Assembly: GCF_001500025.1 (NCBI RefSeq)
Contig: NZ_LQIW01000015.1
Location: forward strand, 1-64,000
Reading direction: 5' to 3'
Source of the DNA: Mycobacterium sp. IS-1590
GTDB taxonomy: Bacteria; Actinomycetota; Actinomycetes; Mycobacteriales; Mycobacteriaceae
DNA length: 64,000 nt
The notes below the pieces were generated by a model. The model saw nothing but the letters and a program-made list of their open reading frames with translations. It did not search any database and was not told the DNA's origin. Position 1 is the stretch's first letter, and the number at the start of each line of letters is the position of its first letter. Positions 43,909 through 51,957 of this stretch are shown one piece after another. The translations under genes and the position numbers were made by a program.

Positions 43909-44287
43909 CTACGACCCGGCCGGTTCGAGCGCGATCAGCGGCAGTCGCCGCTCGGTGAAGCGCGCGTAGTACTCGGCTTGCGGATACATGCCGACAAACG
44001 CATGCCACGCGCGCTCGCGCTCGGCGCCGGTCAACTCCCGGGGCCGCACCGACGTGCGAACCCGGCCGATCTGGACGACGCCGGTCCCGGCGTGACGCAG
44101 GTTCAGCCACCATGCGGGAGTGTGGGACGCCCCGGCGTTGGCGGCCAGCACGACCACGGCGTGACCGTGGCGCAGATAGAGCACGGGCCCGGTAGATCCG
44201 GGCATGCAGGCGGCCCATCGCCCGCTGCGCACGCGGCCAGCGGTTGACCACCCGGTTCGACTGCCGGGCAAGCCGTTCGTCGTTCAC
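43909..44287 (-). pseudogene. Deazaflavin (F420)-dependent nitroreductase gene, internally deleted and frameshifted
   Basis: The family N-terminus (RQSNRVVNRWPRAQRAMGRLHARIYR) reads from GTG 44287, whose GTGA overlaps the upstream DUF3237 stop. The family C-terminus (VLYLRHGHAVVVLAANAG, HTPAWWLNLRHA, then MYPQAEYYARFTERRLPLIALEP) is in another frame, ending at 43909. The segment that should join them, about 28-30 residues including the PVALLTTxGRxSG F420-site motif, is absent; the break is near 44175-44190. Frame 1 happens to stay open to 43889 and would give an arginine-rich chimera. It is probably inactive, unless this is an assembly error. Confidence 0.78.
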
Positions 44288-44772
44288 CGCACTCGGTAGA
44301 CGCGGTAGTCGACGTGACCGGGCGACAGGATGTTGTAGCCCACCGCGACCACCTCGCTGAGCCACGCGTATCGCTCGTCGGAGGTGGCGAACCTCGGTGT
44401 CGTGCGGACGTAGGTCTCGTCGAAGCCGAGCACCTCGCCGTGGGCCAACCGGTCGAGCCCGTCGGCCGGCACCTTGATGATCCCTGCGCTCTCGAAGTGG
44501 ATCAGCACACCGTCGTGGGTGCGCAGCGTCGCGCGGACATCGACCCGACCGCAGCCGTCGTCGCCGACGAGCAGCCAGTCGCCGCCGCCGGGCAACACCT
44601 CACCGCACAGCCGTGGCCCGTCGATGTGCCCGCCGGTCGTGATGAATGTCATCCGCATTCCGGTGGGAGTCGGAATCGGTTGTGCCGGTTGCAGGTTGAC
44701 GTGCATATCGAACAGGTGCTCCACCGGCAGGGACTCGACGAGGGGCAGCTGGGCGGCCGCTGCCGCGGTCAC
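44284..44772 (-). CDS. DUF3237 family protein
   Basis: A 162-residue protein of the DUF3237 family, which folds as a small beta-barrel. Typical parts are FDMHVNLQPAQPI near residue 21, GGHIDGPRLCGEVLPGGGDWLLVGDDGCGRVDVRATLRTHDG, and FDETYVRTTPRFATSDERYAWLSEVVAVGYN. Function is unsettled; relatives sit in catabolic operons. GTG at 44772 overlaps the NTF2-like gene stop (GTGA) and its own stop overlaps the nitroreductase start. Confidence 0.88.
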   Translation of the reverse strand: MTAAAAAQLPLVESLPVEHLFDMHVNLQPAQPIPTPTGMRMTFITTGGHIDGPRLCGEVLPGGGDWLLVGDDGCGRVDVRATLRTHDGVLIHFESAGIIKVPADGLDRLAHGEVLGFDETYVRTTPRFATSDERYAWLSEVVAVGYNILSPGHVDYRVYRVR

Positions 44773-45146
44773 GCTCTATCCCCCGTCATGGTCGCCGTCA
44801 GTTGGGCGGAGTCGATGAACGAATCCTTGCGCGAAACCAGCCCGTCGGGCGAGACGGTGACCAGGTCCAGGCAGTCGAACCGCACACCACCGGAGACCAG
44901 CGTCCAGTCCAGCACCCAGTGCGCCTCGCCGTAGAGGACCCGTTTGGTTTCGAAGGCGAAGTCCGGGAACTGCGCGAAGACGGCGGCGAACGCCTCGCGC
45001 GCGGCGGCGCGGCCAACGACGGGCTCGGCGCCCAGATGTGTCCAGAAGCAGGTGTTCTCGGTGTGCAGAGCGGCGATCGCGTCGGGGTCGCGGTCGGCCC
45101 AAGCGGCGAAGTAACGCTCGGATAGAGCCATCAGACTACTTTGCAT
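44769..45146 (-). CDS. NTF2/SnoaL-like protein
   Basis: A 125-residue cone-fold protein: LSERYFAAWADRDPDAIAALHTENTCFWTHLG, GRAAAREAFAAVFAQFPDFAFE and a C-terminal DLVTVSPDGLVSRKDSFID. Such proteins act as small isomerases, hydrolases or binding partners; the activity cannot be told. Starts are possible at ATG 45146 (which lies inside palindrome 1 of the operator) or ATG 45131. It is first in an operon with DUF3237, the nitroreductase remnant and TetR. Confidence 0.85.
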   Translation of the reverse strand: MQSSLMALSERYFAAWADRDPDAIAALHTENTCFWTHLGAEPVVGRAAAREAFAAVFAQFPDFAFETKRVLYGEAHWVLDWTLVSGGVRFDCLDLVTVSPDGLVSRKDSFIDSAQLTATMTGDRA

Positions 45147-45179
45147 ACTCGCAGTATGTACTAACCTACCCTCGGTATG
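45144..45179. promoter_or_regulatory. Two TetR-type palindromes between divergent operons
   Basis: Site 1 is CATACT-CGC-AGTATG (45144-45158), a perfect inverted repeat. Site 2 is CCTACC-CTC-GGTATG (45165-45179), five of six positions symmetric. Centres are 21 bp apart, two helical turns, which suits two dimers on one face. They lie between the NTF2/TetR operon (minus) and the nitrile hydratase operon (plus), so one regulator could control both. Confidence 0.7.
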
Positions 45180-45263
45180 CAATAGCTCTTCACCGATCTC
45201 GCGTTGTCACGAATCCAACATGGCCGTCACACCGCGGAAACACATTGGCTGCACAGTTCATCC

Positions 45264-45806
45264 ATGGATTCAAGATCGGCTTTGACGGTGAGCATCGGTG
45301 TGCTCGGTGGACTCGCGGTGGCCCTCACCGCAGAAGTGATCACGGTCCCGATCTGGGTGGTGTTCCTGACGTGGGCCTCGTTCTTCTTCGTCGGTGGCGG
45401 AATCGGCGGATGGGTGCGGTCGCTGACGAGCAATCTGGCCGGCGTCCTGATCGCGTCGGCGAGCCTGTACGCGGGCCATCTGTTGGGCGGCAGCCTGTTG
45501 GCGGTCGCCGTCGCCGTCGGGATCGGCAGCGCGGTGATGGTGCAGGCGTCCTGGGTGCCGCTGCTGTCGACGACGCCCGCGGTGGTCGTCGGGTTTGCGA
45601 GCACGGTGTCCACGGTGGCCGGGACGGGCAACACGATCACCGTGACGTCGATATCGCACCCGGGCCTGGTCGCGGCGATGGCGTGTGTGCTCGGCGCCTC
45701 GTTCGGCCTGTTGTCCGAGTACGTCGCGAAGGTGTTGACCCGCGAGCCCGAACCCGACCACGCAAGCCCGGAAATTGCACCGACGACGGAAGGCAGCCCC
45801 GCGTAA
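45264..45806 (+). CDS. DUF1097 family inner-membrane protein
   Basis: A 180-residue protein with five or so hydrophobic helices (TVSIGVLGGLAVALTAEV, WVVFLTWASFFFVGGG, NLAGVLIASASLYAGHLLGG, LAVAVAVGIGSAVMVQ, GLVAAMACVLGASFGLLSEYVAKV), of the family that includes E. coli YcdZ. Transport function is suspected but not shown. Its TAA shares one base with the ATG of the hydratase beta gene (TAATG). Placement suggests uptake of nitrile, amide or metal for the operon. ATG 45264 lacks a Shine-Dalgarno. Confidence 0.82.
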   Translation: MDSRSALTVSIGVLGGLAVALTAEVITVPIWVVFLTWASFFFVGGGIGGWVRSLTSNLAGVLIASASLYAGHLLGGSLLAVAVAVGIGSAVMVQASWVPLLSTTPAVVVGFASTVSTVAGTGNTITVTSISHPGLVAAMACVLGASFGLLSEYVAKVLTREPEPDHASPEIAPTTEGSPA

Positions 45807-46543
45807 TGAAACTGCAGCACTACCTCGGCGGCCTGGAGGGGCTGCCGGAACCGCTCACACTCGAGAAGCGCGTCTTCGTCGAAGAGTGGGAGAAGCGGAT
45901 ATTCGGTATCCACGTCGCGATGATGGGGTTGTCGAACCACCTTGGTTCGGCCCTTCCGCGGTATCCGATCGACGAGGTGCCGACCGCGTTCAAGGACGAG
46001 TGGACGTGGGCCGACCTGCGCACCGGCGCCGAAGCGATGAACCCGTTCGACTACTTCAAGTTCCGCTACTACGAAAAATGGCTGGGCGGCATCACACAGT
46101 TCTTCATCGACAAGGGCTACGTGACAGCAGACGAAATATCGGCCCGCAAGGACGAACTGGCCACCGAGAACGCTCCTGCCGTCGGCGGTCCGGAGCCGGC
46201 GATCGACGACCAGGTCGTCGACTATCTGCGCCGCGGCGACAGTCCCCGTCGCGATGTCGCGCATCCGAAGTTCGCCGTCGGTGACTCCGTGCGCATCACC
46301 AACGTGCCTGCCGCCGCCCATACCCGCCTGCCCGGCTATCTGCGTGGACACGTGGGCACCGTGGAGCGGATCTTCGAGGGCGACTACGCGTACTTCACCC
46401 ACACCGGTGACGGCATCGGTGACCCGATGCCGATCTACATCGTCGCGTTCGATCCGCAGGATCTGTTCGGAGAGCGCGCAGAGGACGGTCCCCTGACCAT
46501 CTACGCCGAGCTGTTCGAGGCCTATTTGCAAGGAGCGCAATGA
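45806..46543 (+). CDS. nthB: Nitrile hydratase beta subunit
   Basis: A 245-residue beta subunit. The helical N-terminal part (LEKRVFVEEWEKRIFGIHVAM, MNPFDYFKFRYYEKWLGGITQFFIDKGYVT) and the SH3-like C-terminal barrel (KFAVGDSVRITNV, HTRLPGYLRGHVGTVERI, YIVAFDPQDLFGE) are both complete. With the alpha subunit it forms the heterodimer that hydrates nitriles to amides. The N-terminus diverges from classical Rhodococcus beta chains, so the substrate range may differ. Confidence 0.9.
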   Translation: MKLQHYLGGLEGLPEPLTLEKRVFVEEWEKRIFGIHVAMMGLSNHLGSALPRYPIDEVPTAFKDEWTWADLRTGAEAMNPFDYFKFRYYEKWLGGITQFFIDKGYVTADEISARKDELATENAPAVGGPEPAIDDQVVDYLRRGDSPRRDVAHPKFAVGDSVRITNVPAAAHTRLPGYLRGHVGTVERIFEGDYAYFTHTGDGIGDPMPIYIVAFDPQDLFGERAEDGPLTIYAELFEAYLQGAQ

Positions 46544-47160
46544 GCGACCAATTCCACTACCGCGAGGACCGCGAGCTGTCCAGCGCCGCCAAAGTCGCTG
46601 CGCTGGAATCGCTTCTGATCGAGAAGGGTGTGATCACCAACCAGACCGTGGACAAGGTGTTGTCGTACTTCGAATCGGAGATGACACCGCTGAACGGACG
46701 CAAGATTGTCGTGAAGGCATGGACCGACCCCGATTTCGCGGCTCGCGTCGTGGTCGACACACCTGCGGCCATCGCCGAACTCGACCTGCCCGAGGGCATG
46801 GCCGGCGCCGAGGGTGAGCATCTACAGGCAGTCGCCAACTCACCTGGTGTGCACAACCTCGTCATCTGCACGCTGTGTTCGTGCTTCCCGTGGCCTGTGC
46901 TCGGTCTGCCGCCGTACTGGTACAAGGACCCGGTGTTCCGTGCGCGCGCAGCGCGCGAACCGCGCAAGGTGCTCGCCGAGATCGGCGTCGACCTGTCCGA
47001 GGACACCGAGATCAAGGTGTGGGACAGCAGCGGTCACTCACGGTGGTTCGTCATCCCCGAACGCCCCTCCGGCACGGAGGAATTCACAGACGAGGAACTG
47101 ATGGAACTGGTCACGACCGAATCGATGATGGGCGTGGCGCTGGCGGGACCGGTGTCATGA
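46540..47160 (+). CDS. nthA: Nitrile hydratase alpha subunit, cobalt type
   Basis: A 206-residue metal-binding subunit. The claw motif CTLCSC is at residues 110-115 (Cys110, Cys113, Ser114, Cys115). Threonine after the first Cys points to low-spin cobalt rather than iron (CSLCSC). The flanks VVKAWTDPDFAARVVVD, FPWPVLGLPPYWYK and FVIPERPSGTEEFTDEEL are characteristic. Cys113 and Cys115 are expected to be oxidised to sulfinate and sulfenate. Overlaps both neighbours by ATGA; thiocyanate hydrolase gamma is the main alternative, but no third SCNase chain is present. Confidence 0.94.
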   Translation: MSDQFHYREDRELSSAAKVAALESLLIEKGVITNQTVDKVLSYFESEMTPLNGRKIVVKAWTDPDFAARVVVDTPAAIAELDLPEGMAGAEGEHLQAVANSPGVHNLVICTLCSCFPWPVLGLPPYWYKDPVFRARAAREPRKVLAEIGVDLSEDTEIKVWDSSGHSRWFVIPERPSGTEEFTDEELMELVTTESMMGVALAGPVS

Positions 47161-47447
47161 GCCTGCACGAGACCTGCACCACCGACCAGGCCGCGCCGCA
47201 GTTCGACCACGACTGGCAGCGCCGCGCGTTCGGTCTGGCACTGGCTCTGTCGGAATTCCGCCACTTCGATTGGGTCGACTTCCAGCAGAGTCTGATCGAA
47301 ACCATCGGGCGGTGGGAAGACACGCCCGAACCCGAGCGCGGCGACTGGCAGTACTACGACCACTGGGTCAGCGCCCTGGAGAAGGTGATTCACGACCACC
47401 ATTTGCTGACCGCACCGGCCCGGATGACAGGAGACAGCCATGACTGA
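47157..47447 (+). CDS. Nitrile hydratase accessory protein (activator)
   Basis: A 96-residue protein homologous to the beta-subunit N-terminus (FDHDWQRRAFGLALALSEFRHFDWVDFQQSLIETI, WQYYDHWVSALEKVIHDH). Such activators carry and swap the cobalt-loaded alpha chain into the mature enzyme. ATG at 47157 overlaps the alpha stop, and its own stop lies 8 bp inside the cbtB gene. Confidence 0.9.
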   Translation: MSLHETCTTDQAAPQFDHDWQRRAFGLALALSEFRHFDWVDFQQSLIETIGRWEDTPEPERGDWQYYDHWVSALEKVIHDHHLLTAPARMTGDSHD

Positions 47448-47640
47448 GGCGACCGCCACGCGCGTCGAGGACGGCGCACTGACCGCCACCGCGTGGTTGA
47501 CCGGTACCGCGTTCCTGGCATTGATGGTGCTGTACCTCGTCGGGCTCGACCAGGGCGCGACCTCGATCTTCGGCTCGGACACCCACATCCACGAGTTCGT
47601 CCACGACGCGCGCCACCTTCTCGGGTTCCCCTGCCACTAG
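47440..47640 (+). CDS. cbtB: CbtB-like cobalt transport protein
   Basis: A 66-residue protein with one membrane helix (about residues 17-38) and the CbtB C-terminal metal motif HIHEFVHDARHLLGFPCH, with five His and a Cys. CbtB proteins usually pair with CbtA in cobalt uptake; no cbtA is seen here. Ending a cobalt-type hydratase operon, it very probably supplies the metal. Its TAG shares CTAG with the convergent prepilin peptidase stop. Confidence 0.9.
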   Translation: MTEATATRVEDGALTATAWLTGTAFLALMVLYLVGLDQGATSIFGSDTHIHEFVHDARHLLGFPCH

Positions 47641-48068
47641 GACACCACGAGCGCGGTCACCGTCGCCGTAGTCAGACACATCGACAAACCGTGTGGGACA
47701 GTTCCTTTCGAACGGCACACCACGGCGACGAGGGCCCATGTCGCCGTCACCAGCGGGGCTGTGAGCGCGGCGAGGGCCCACACGTCGACACCGAATGAAC
47801 CGGTCAGCGCCCCCAGACCGATCGCGAGCTTGACGTCGCCCGCACCCATCGCCGCCGGCGCGAACAGGTGCACCGTCAGGTATACGAGGAACAGCGCCAA
47901 GGCGCCGATCAAGGCCGCAACACCGCGCCCCGCCACGAACGCGACCACCACGACCACCAGCGCACCCGGCAGGGTGAGCCAGTTGGGCAAGCGCCGCTGC
48001 ATGACGTCGAACACGCTCAGCGCCACGAGCCACACCATCGCCACGACACCGCAGACCCCCGCCCCCAC
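47637..48068 (-). CDS. Small A24-type prepilin peptidase
   Basis: A 143-residue integral membrane aspartate peptidase with about four helices. It has the two catalytic Asp regions: LSVFDVMQRRLPNWLTLPGA and AMGAGDVKLAIGLGALTG (the GxGD motif). The N-terminal methylase domain of PilD is absent, as in TadV-like enzymes. It resembles Rv2551c. No pilin or secretion ATPase is in the window. GTG at 48068. Confidence 0.85.
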   Translation of the reverse strand: MGAGVCGVVAMVWLVALSVFDVMQRRLPNWLTLPGALVVVVVAFVAGRGVAALIGALALFLVYLTVHLFAPAAMGAGDVKLAIGLGALTGSFGVDVWALAALTAPLVTATWALVAVVCRSKGTVPHGLSMCLTTATVTALVVS

Positions 48069-48167
48069 GATTGAAGGCTAACGGGGTTGCAGAGCCGCCC
48101 TCATCACTTATTTGAGCGCGGGTGTTGCGGTGAACCGCTCGACCTGGGTGTCGTGGCCCGTTGCGCC

Positions 48168-48689
48168 TCAACACGTCTCGACGGCGGTGATGGCGAGCAA
48201 CCGCCGCAGCGGGATCACGACCTGCTCACCGTCGGCGTCGAGCCGAACCGCTCCGGTGCGGCCGGGCACCGGAGTTCCGCACACCGAGCCTTGCGAGGTC
48301 GTCACCTCTATCTTGGGTGCGGGGGGCACCTCGCTGCGCGACTGCGGCCACCACCAGGTCAACGCCGCCACCGCGGTCAGCGCGGCCGCGGCGAACGTGA
48401 ACGTGATCCCCACGCGCAGTCGAGAAACGGTGGCCGGACCAAGACGAGGCTGCCCGATGACAGGGTGCGCGATGGTGGCGACGAGAAAGATCCCCGCAAC
48501 CGCCAGCACGAAACCGGCGAACGCACTGACCGCCCCGATCTCCTGCAGCCAGCCCGGGCGGCTCCGACCCGAATCATCACCGGTGAGCACACCGCACAGG
48601 CCGACGAAGCCCAACACGGCAAGCTGAAGTGTCTGCCACTGGCGCGCCGACTCTTGAATGCGGTTGTCGTACTGGTACGGAACGCTCAC
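48168..48689 (-). CDS. Membrane protein of unknown function
   Basis: A 173-residue protein with three hydrophobic helices (about residues 21-39, 51-73, 92-112) and a C-terminal extracytoplasmic-type domain (KIEVTTSQGSVCGTPVPGRTGAVRLDADGEQVVIPLRRL) with two Cys. No family recognised. GTG at 48689; a 99 bp gap separates it from the downstream prepilin peptidase gene. Confidence 0.68.
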   Translation of the reverse strand: MSVPYQYDNRIQESARQWQTLQLAVLGFVGLCGVLTGDDSGRSRPGWLQEIGAVSAFAGFVLAVAGIFLVATIAHPVIGQPRLGPATVSRLRVGITFTFAAAALTAVAALTWWWPQSRSEVPPAPKIEVTTSQGSVCGTPVPGRTGAVRLDADGEQVVIPLRRLLAITAVETC

Positions 48690-48709
48690 CGTGTCCCTCC
48701 CGGTCGCCG

Positions 48710-49828
48710 TTACAGCGCGAACGCCAAGAACTGGGTCACTTCGAACGGCTGGAAATTGTCGTCGCTGACCAGTACCACCGATCGGCGGCCGTCGGGCAGC
48801 ACAGGGCCCTCGGTGATTCCTTCGACGTTGTCGAGCGGCTTGAGCTCGTCGAGGGCGTTGAGGTCAACGGCCAGCGACTTGGCCATCGGTGTGACCGACG
48901 CTTCGTTCAACGACTGCATCCCCAGCACATCCGTGGCGTCGCCGACATCGGCGCGGTAGAGCGCGACCCCGACGGCATGGGGAAGATTGGCTGCACGTTC
49001 GATGACCAGCAGTGAGCTCTCCGAGAGGGCCAGGATGTCGGGCACACCGTTTTGTCCGGTTCGCGGGGCCGCGCGTTCCACCCGATAGACATACTGCGCG
49101 ACGGCCATCCTCGACTCGACATCGAACTTGGTGATGCGGATCTGCCCGGATGTCTGTTCGTCTGCGGTGGGGCCGTCCTGGTACAGCGAGTGCTCCATGG
49201 CCGCGAACAGGTAGCGGCCGTCGGGTGTGAGAGATAGCCCCTCGAGCGCGCCGTTGCGACGGGGCCCGCTGATCTCGTCGGCCGACAGGTCGAACCCGGG
49301 CGGCATGACGAATTCCCCTCGATACGTGCCGTCGAGGCCGGCGACCCTGATCCAGGGCTGCAGCAGCCCCGCGGGGCCGCCGTCGCCGTCGGCGACGAAT
49401 CCTTCGGAGGTCCAATACAACTGCTCGCGCGCACTGTCGAAGGCGATCGCCTCAGCGTCCGGGGCCAGCACCGGTGGCTGGACGGACATGTCGTTGGGAC
49501 GGAAGGGTTGTCCCGATTCATCGAGCAGGTCGTGCTTGCTGACGAAGTGACCGCCGTCGATACCACCGTCGGAGACGTTCAGTCGGAGGCTGTAGAACCG
49601 GACCTTGCCGTGGTCGGACTTGTCGTCGCTGATCGTGTAGTAGACATCGCGCTCCGCGTCGTAACTGATCCCGGAGAGCCCCCCGATCACGGTGCTGTCG
49701 TACACCGCGCCGCGGGGCGCCTGCCATTGACCCAGGTACTGCGGCGTCGAGGCGTGCGCAACGGGCAGCGCCGTGGAAAGGACCGCCGCCGTGGTCACCG
49801 AGAGAGCGGCCTTGCCGGCTGATTTCAT
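48710..49828 (-). CDS. Secreted phytase-like / esterase-like beta-propeller protein
   Basis: A 372-residue exported protein with signal peptide MKSAGKAALSVTTAAVLSTALPVAHA. The mature part has the features of the esterase-like activity of phytase family: GGLSGISYDAERDVYYTISDD, PDAEAIAFDSAREQLYWTSEG, NGALEGLSLTPDGRYLFAAME, DNVEGITEGPVLPDGRRSVVLVSDDNF, repeats of a propeller. Substrate unknown. ATG at 49828 follows AGAGGT; the longer frame to 49909 would overlap aroE. Confidence 0.87.
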   Translation of the reverse strand: MKSAGKAALSVTTAAVLSTALPVAHASTPQYLGQWQAPRGAVYDSTVIGGLSGISYDAERDVYYTISDDKSDHGKVRFYSLRLNVSDGGIDGGHFVSKHDLLDESGQPFRPNDMSVQPPVLAPDAEAIAFDSAREQLYWTSEGFVADGDGGPAGLLQPWIRVAGLDGTYRGEFVMPPGFDLSADEISGPRRNGALEGLSLTPDGRYLFAAMEHSLYQDGPTADEQTSGQIRITKFDVESRMAVAQYVYRVERAAPRTGQNGVPDILALSESSLLVIERAANLPHAVGVALYRADVGDATDVLGMQSLNEASVTPMAKSLAVDLNALDELKPLDNVEGITEGPVLPDGRRSVVLVSDDNFQPFEVTQFLAFAL

Positions 49829-49886
49829 ACCTCTACCAACGCCAGAGCGGGCGATCAGGTTCACGTGCCGGCAGACGCGCTCGACA

Positions 49887-50693
49887 TCACCGATCCCGCA
49901 GCGCGGCACTCATCGCCTCTTTCGGCGCCGGCATCCCGGTGAAGAGTTCGACCTGGGTATAGGCCTGGTGCAACAGCATCTGCAGGCCGCTGATCACCCG
50001 CCCGCCCGCGTCCTGCACCGCGGCGGCCAGCGGGGTCGGCCAGGGATCGTAGATCGCATCGAGCAGCAGCGGGACGACGGCCAGCGTGGGGGCATACGCC
50101 GCGGCGACGTCGGCGGGAATCGTGTTGATCATCAGGTCCGCGTCGGCCGCCGTCGCGGCCAGGCCGGGTCCGTCGATATCGGCCCATCGGGCGTCGGCAC
50201 CGACCCGCGTCGCCAGGTCCACCAGCGGAGCGGCCTTGTCCGGGTTACGCGCGATCACGGTGATTCGGGCGACGCCGCGTTCGGCCAGCGCGACGATGGC
50301 CGCCGGTGCGGTGCCGCCCGACCCGATGACCACACCGTGTCGGGCGGGGGCCTCCCCGAGGGCGCCGCTCACCCCGTCGACGTCGGTGTTGTCGGCTCGC
50401 CAACCGGTATCGGTGCGCACCAGCGTGTTCGCCGAGCCGACCAGCTCGGCGCGCGCCGTGCGCTGGTCGGCGACCTGCAGCGCGGCGAACTTGCCGGGCA
50501 TGGTGACCGACAAGCCGACCCACTCCGGTCCGAGCCCACCGACCAGGCCCGGCAGCTGTTGCGCCGTGCATTCGATGCGCTCATAGGTCCAGTCGGTCAG
50601 CCCCAGCGCCCGGTACGCCGCGAGATGCAGCTGCGGGGAACGCGAATGCGCGATCGGCGACCCGAGCACCGCCGCCTTACGGCCCGCGCTCAC
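49887..50693 (-). CDS. aroE: Shikimate dehydrogenase
   Basis: A 268-residue NADP-linked enzyme reducing dehydroshikimate. Substrate motif VLGSPIAHSRSPQLHLAAY opens it, SVTMPGKFAAL carries the catalytic Lys, and VIGSGGTAPAA binds NADP. GTG at 50693 matches the mycobacterial length; frames to 50738 overlap mltG. It is part of the alaS-ruvX-mltG-aroE operon, away from the other aro genes. Confidence 0.95.
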   Translation of the reverse strand: MSAGRKAAVLGSPIAHSRSPQLHLAAYRALGLTDWTYERIECTAQQLPGLVGGLGPEWVGLSVTMPGKFAALQVADQRTARAELVGSANTLVRTDTGWRADNTDVDGVSGALGEAPARHGVVIGSGGTAPAAIVALAERGVARITVIARNPDKAAPLVDLATRVGADARWADIDGPGLAATAADADLMINTIPADVAAAYAPTLAVVPLLLDAIYDPWPTPLAAAVQDAGGRVISGLQMLLHQAYTQVELFTGMPAPKEAMSAALRDR

Positions 50694-50715
50694 CGCGCCA
50701 CTGCCCGATTCGCGC

Positions 50716-51957
50716 TCACCGCGCGGAATCGAGCACACCGTTGCGCCGGGCGAGCTCGATGTTCGCGAGGTGCTGCGGGTAGTCCCTGGTGAACAACGTG
50801 GTTCCCTGCATGTCGATCGTGACGAAGTACAGCCAGTCCCCCGGCGCAGGGTTCTCCGCAGCGGTCAACGCCGCAGTGCTCGGTGAACAGATCGGGGTCG
50901 CCGGAAGGCCTGGCCGCACATAGGTGTTCCAGTCATTGTGCTGCGCGCGGTCGGCGTCTGTGGTGGCCACCTCGATGCGGTCGAGCGGATAGTTCACCGT
51001 CGAGTCGAACTCGAGCGTGCGGTTCTCGGCCAGCCGGTTGTAGATGACGCGCGCCACCTTCGAGAAGTCCTCCGGCGTCGACTCCCGCTGCACCAGTGAG
51101 CCGACGATCAGGATCTCGTAGGGCGACATGTCCATGGCCGCGGCCGTCTCGAGCAGTCCACCATTGGCGTATTGCGCTGCGCTGGTGGAGATCAGATTCG
51201 ACAGGATCTCCTGCGGCTGAGCCGACGGATCGATGTTCCACGTCCCCGCGGCGATCAACCCCTCGAGCCGGCGATGGTCGTCACCCATCGCCTGGACGGG
51301 ACCGACAGCCCAGTCGGCCACTCCGAGCGATGCCGGCGCCGCCGTCGCGGCAACGTTCTTCAGCGCGTCCGCGGGCACACAGCGCCGCTCACCGTCGAGG
51401 TCGACACACGTCGCTCGGGAGATCAGGGTCAGGATGCCCTCGGTGACCGCGTTGGTCTTGACGTCACGCACATCGTCGAGTTGGCGTCCTTCGGGAATGG
51501 TCAACTTCCCGACCCGGTTCTTCGGATCCGAGAGCCGCGCAACGGCGTTGGCGGCCGGAATCTCGGTCCGCAACTTGTAGAACCCCGGCTGGATCGCCGA
51601 TATCGCGTCGTTTCCTTCGGCTGCGTCGACGAACACGCTGGCGGTCGCGACGATGTTGTGCTCCTGCAGCGTCTTGCCGATCGCAGTGGTCGAGTCGCCG
51701 TCATGCACCTGGATGACGACATCCGCGACGCCATCACCGGTGAAGTCGTTACCGCCGAACAGGGAGTGCCATAACTTGGAACCCAGGAACACCGCGCCGA
51801 CGACCACCACGATCAGCAGGCCGACGGCCAAGGCGCTCGCCAAGCGACGCTTGCGCCGGTTGCGCGCCGCCCGGATCCGCTCCGCGCGGGTCATCCGGCG
51901 CCGCGGCGGGCCGACCGCAACCGGTTCGGCCCGCTCGCCGCTCCAATGGTTAGTCAT
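50716..51957 (-). CDS. mltG: Endolytic murein transglycosylase MltG
   Basis: A 413-residue single-pass inner-membrane enzyme cutting nascent glycan strands. A basic cytoplasmic N-terminus ([20 protein letters not shown]) precedes a helix near residues 40-60. The YceG-like domain includes the LysM-like start [17 protein letters not shown] and the catalytic Glu in [23 protein letters not shown], then [13 protein letters not shown] at 51957 overlaps the ruvX stop by 8 bp. Confidence 0.93.
   Translation of the reverse strand: MTNHWSGERAEPVAVGPPRRRMTRAERIRAARNRRKRRLASALAVGLLIVVVVGAVFLGSKLWHSLFGGNDFTGDGVADVVIQVHDGDSTTAIGKTLQEHNIVATASVFVDAAEGNDAISAIQPGFYKLRTEIPAANAVARLSDPKNRVGKLTIPEGRQLDDVRDVKTNAVTEGILTLISRATCVDLDGERRCVPADALKNVAATAAPASLGVADWAVGPVQAMGDDHRRLEGLIAAGTWNIDPSAQPQEILSNLISTSAAQYANGGLLETAAAMDMSPYEILIVGSLVQRESTPEDFSKVARVIYNRLAENRTLEFDSTVNYPLDRIEVATTDADRAQHNDWNTYVRPGLPATPICSPSTAALTAAENPAPGDWLYFVTIDMQGTTLFTRDYPQHLANIELARRNGVLDSAR

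Noticed and set aside
43889..44365. Minus-strand 158-codon frame as an intact protein
   Set aside because: Only the first ~30 residues from GTG 44287 match the nitroreductase family; the rest is an Arg-rich out-of-frame read, so it is treated as a pseudogene.
46540..47160. Thiocyanate hydrolase gamma subunit as the identity of the hydratase alpha chain
   Set aside because: Neighbours are a full-length beta chain and an activator, as in nitrile hydratase; separate SCNase alpha and beta chains are absent.
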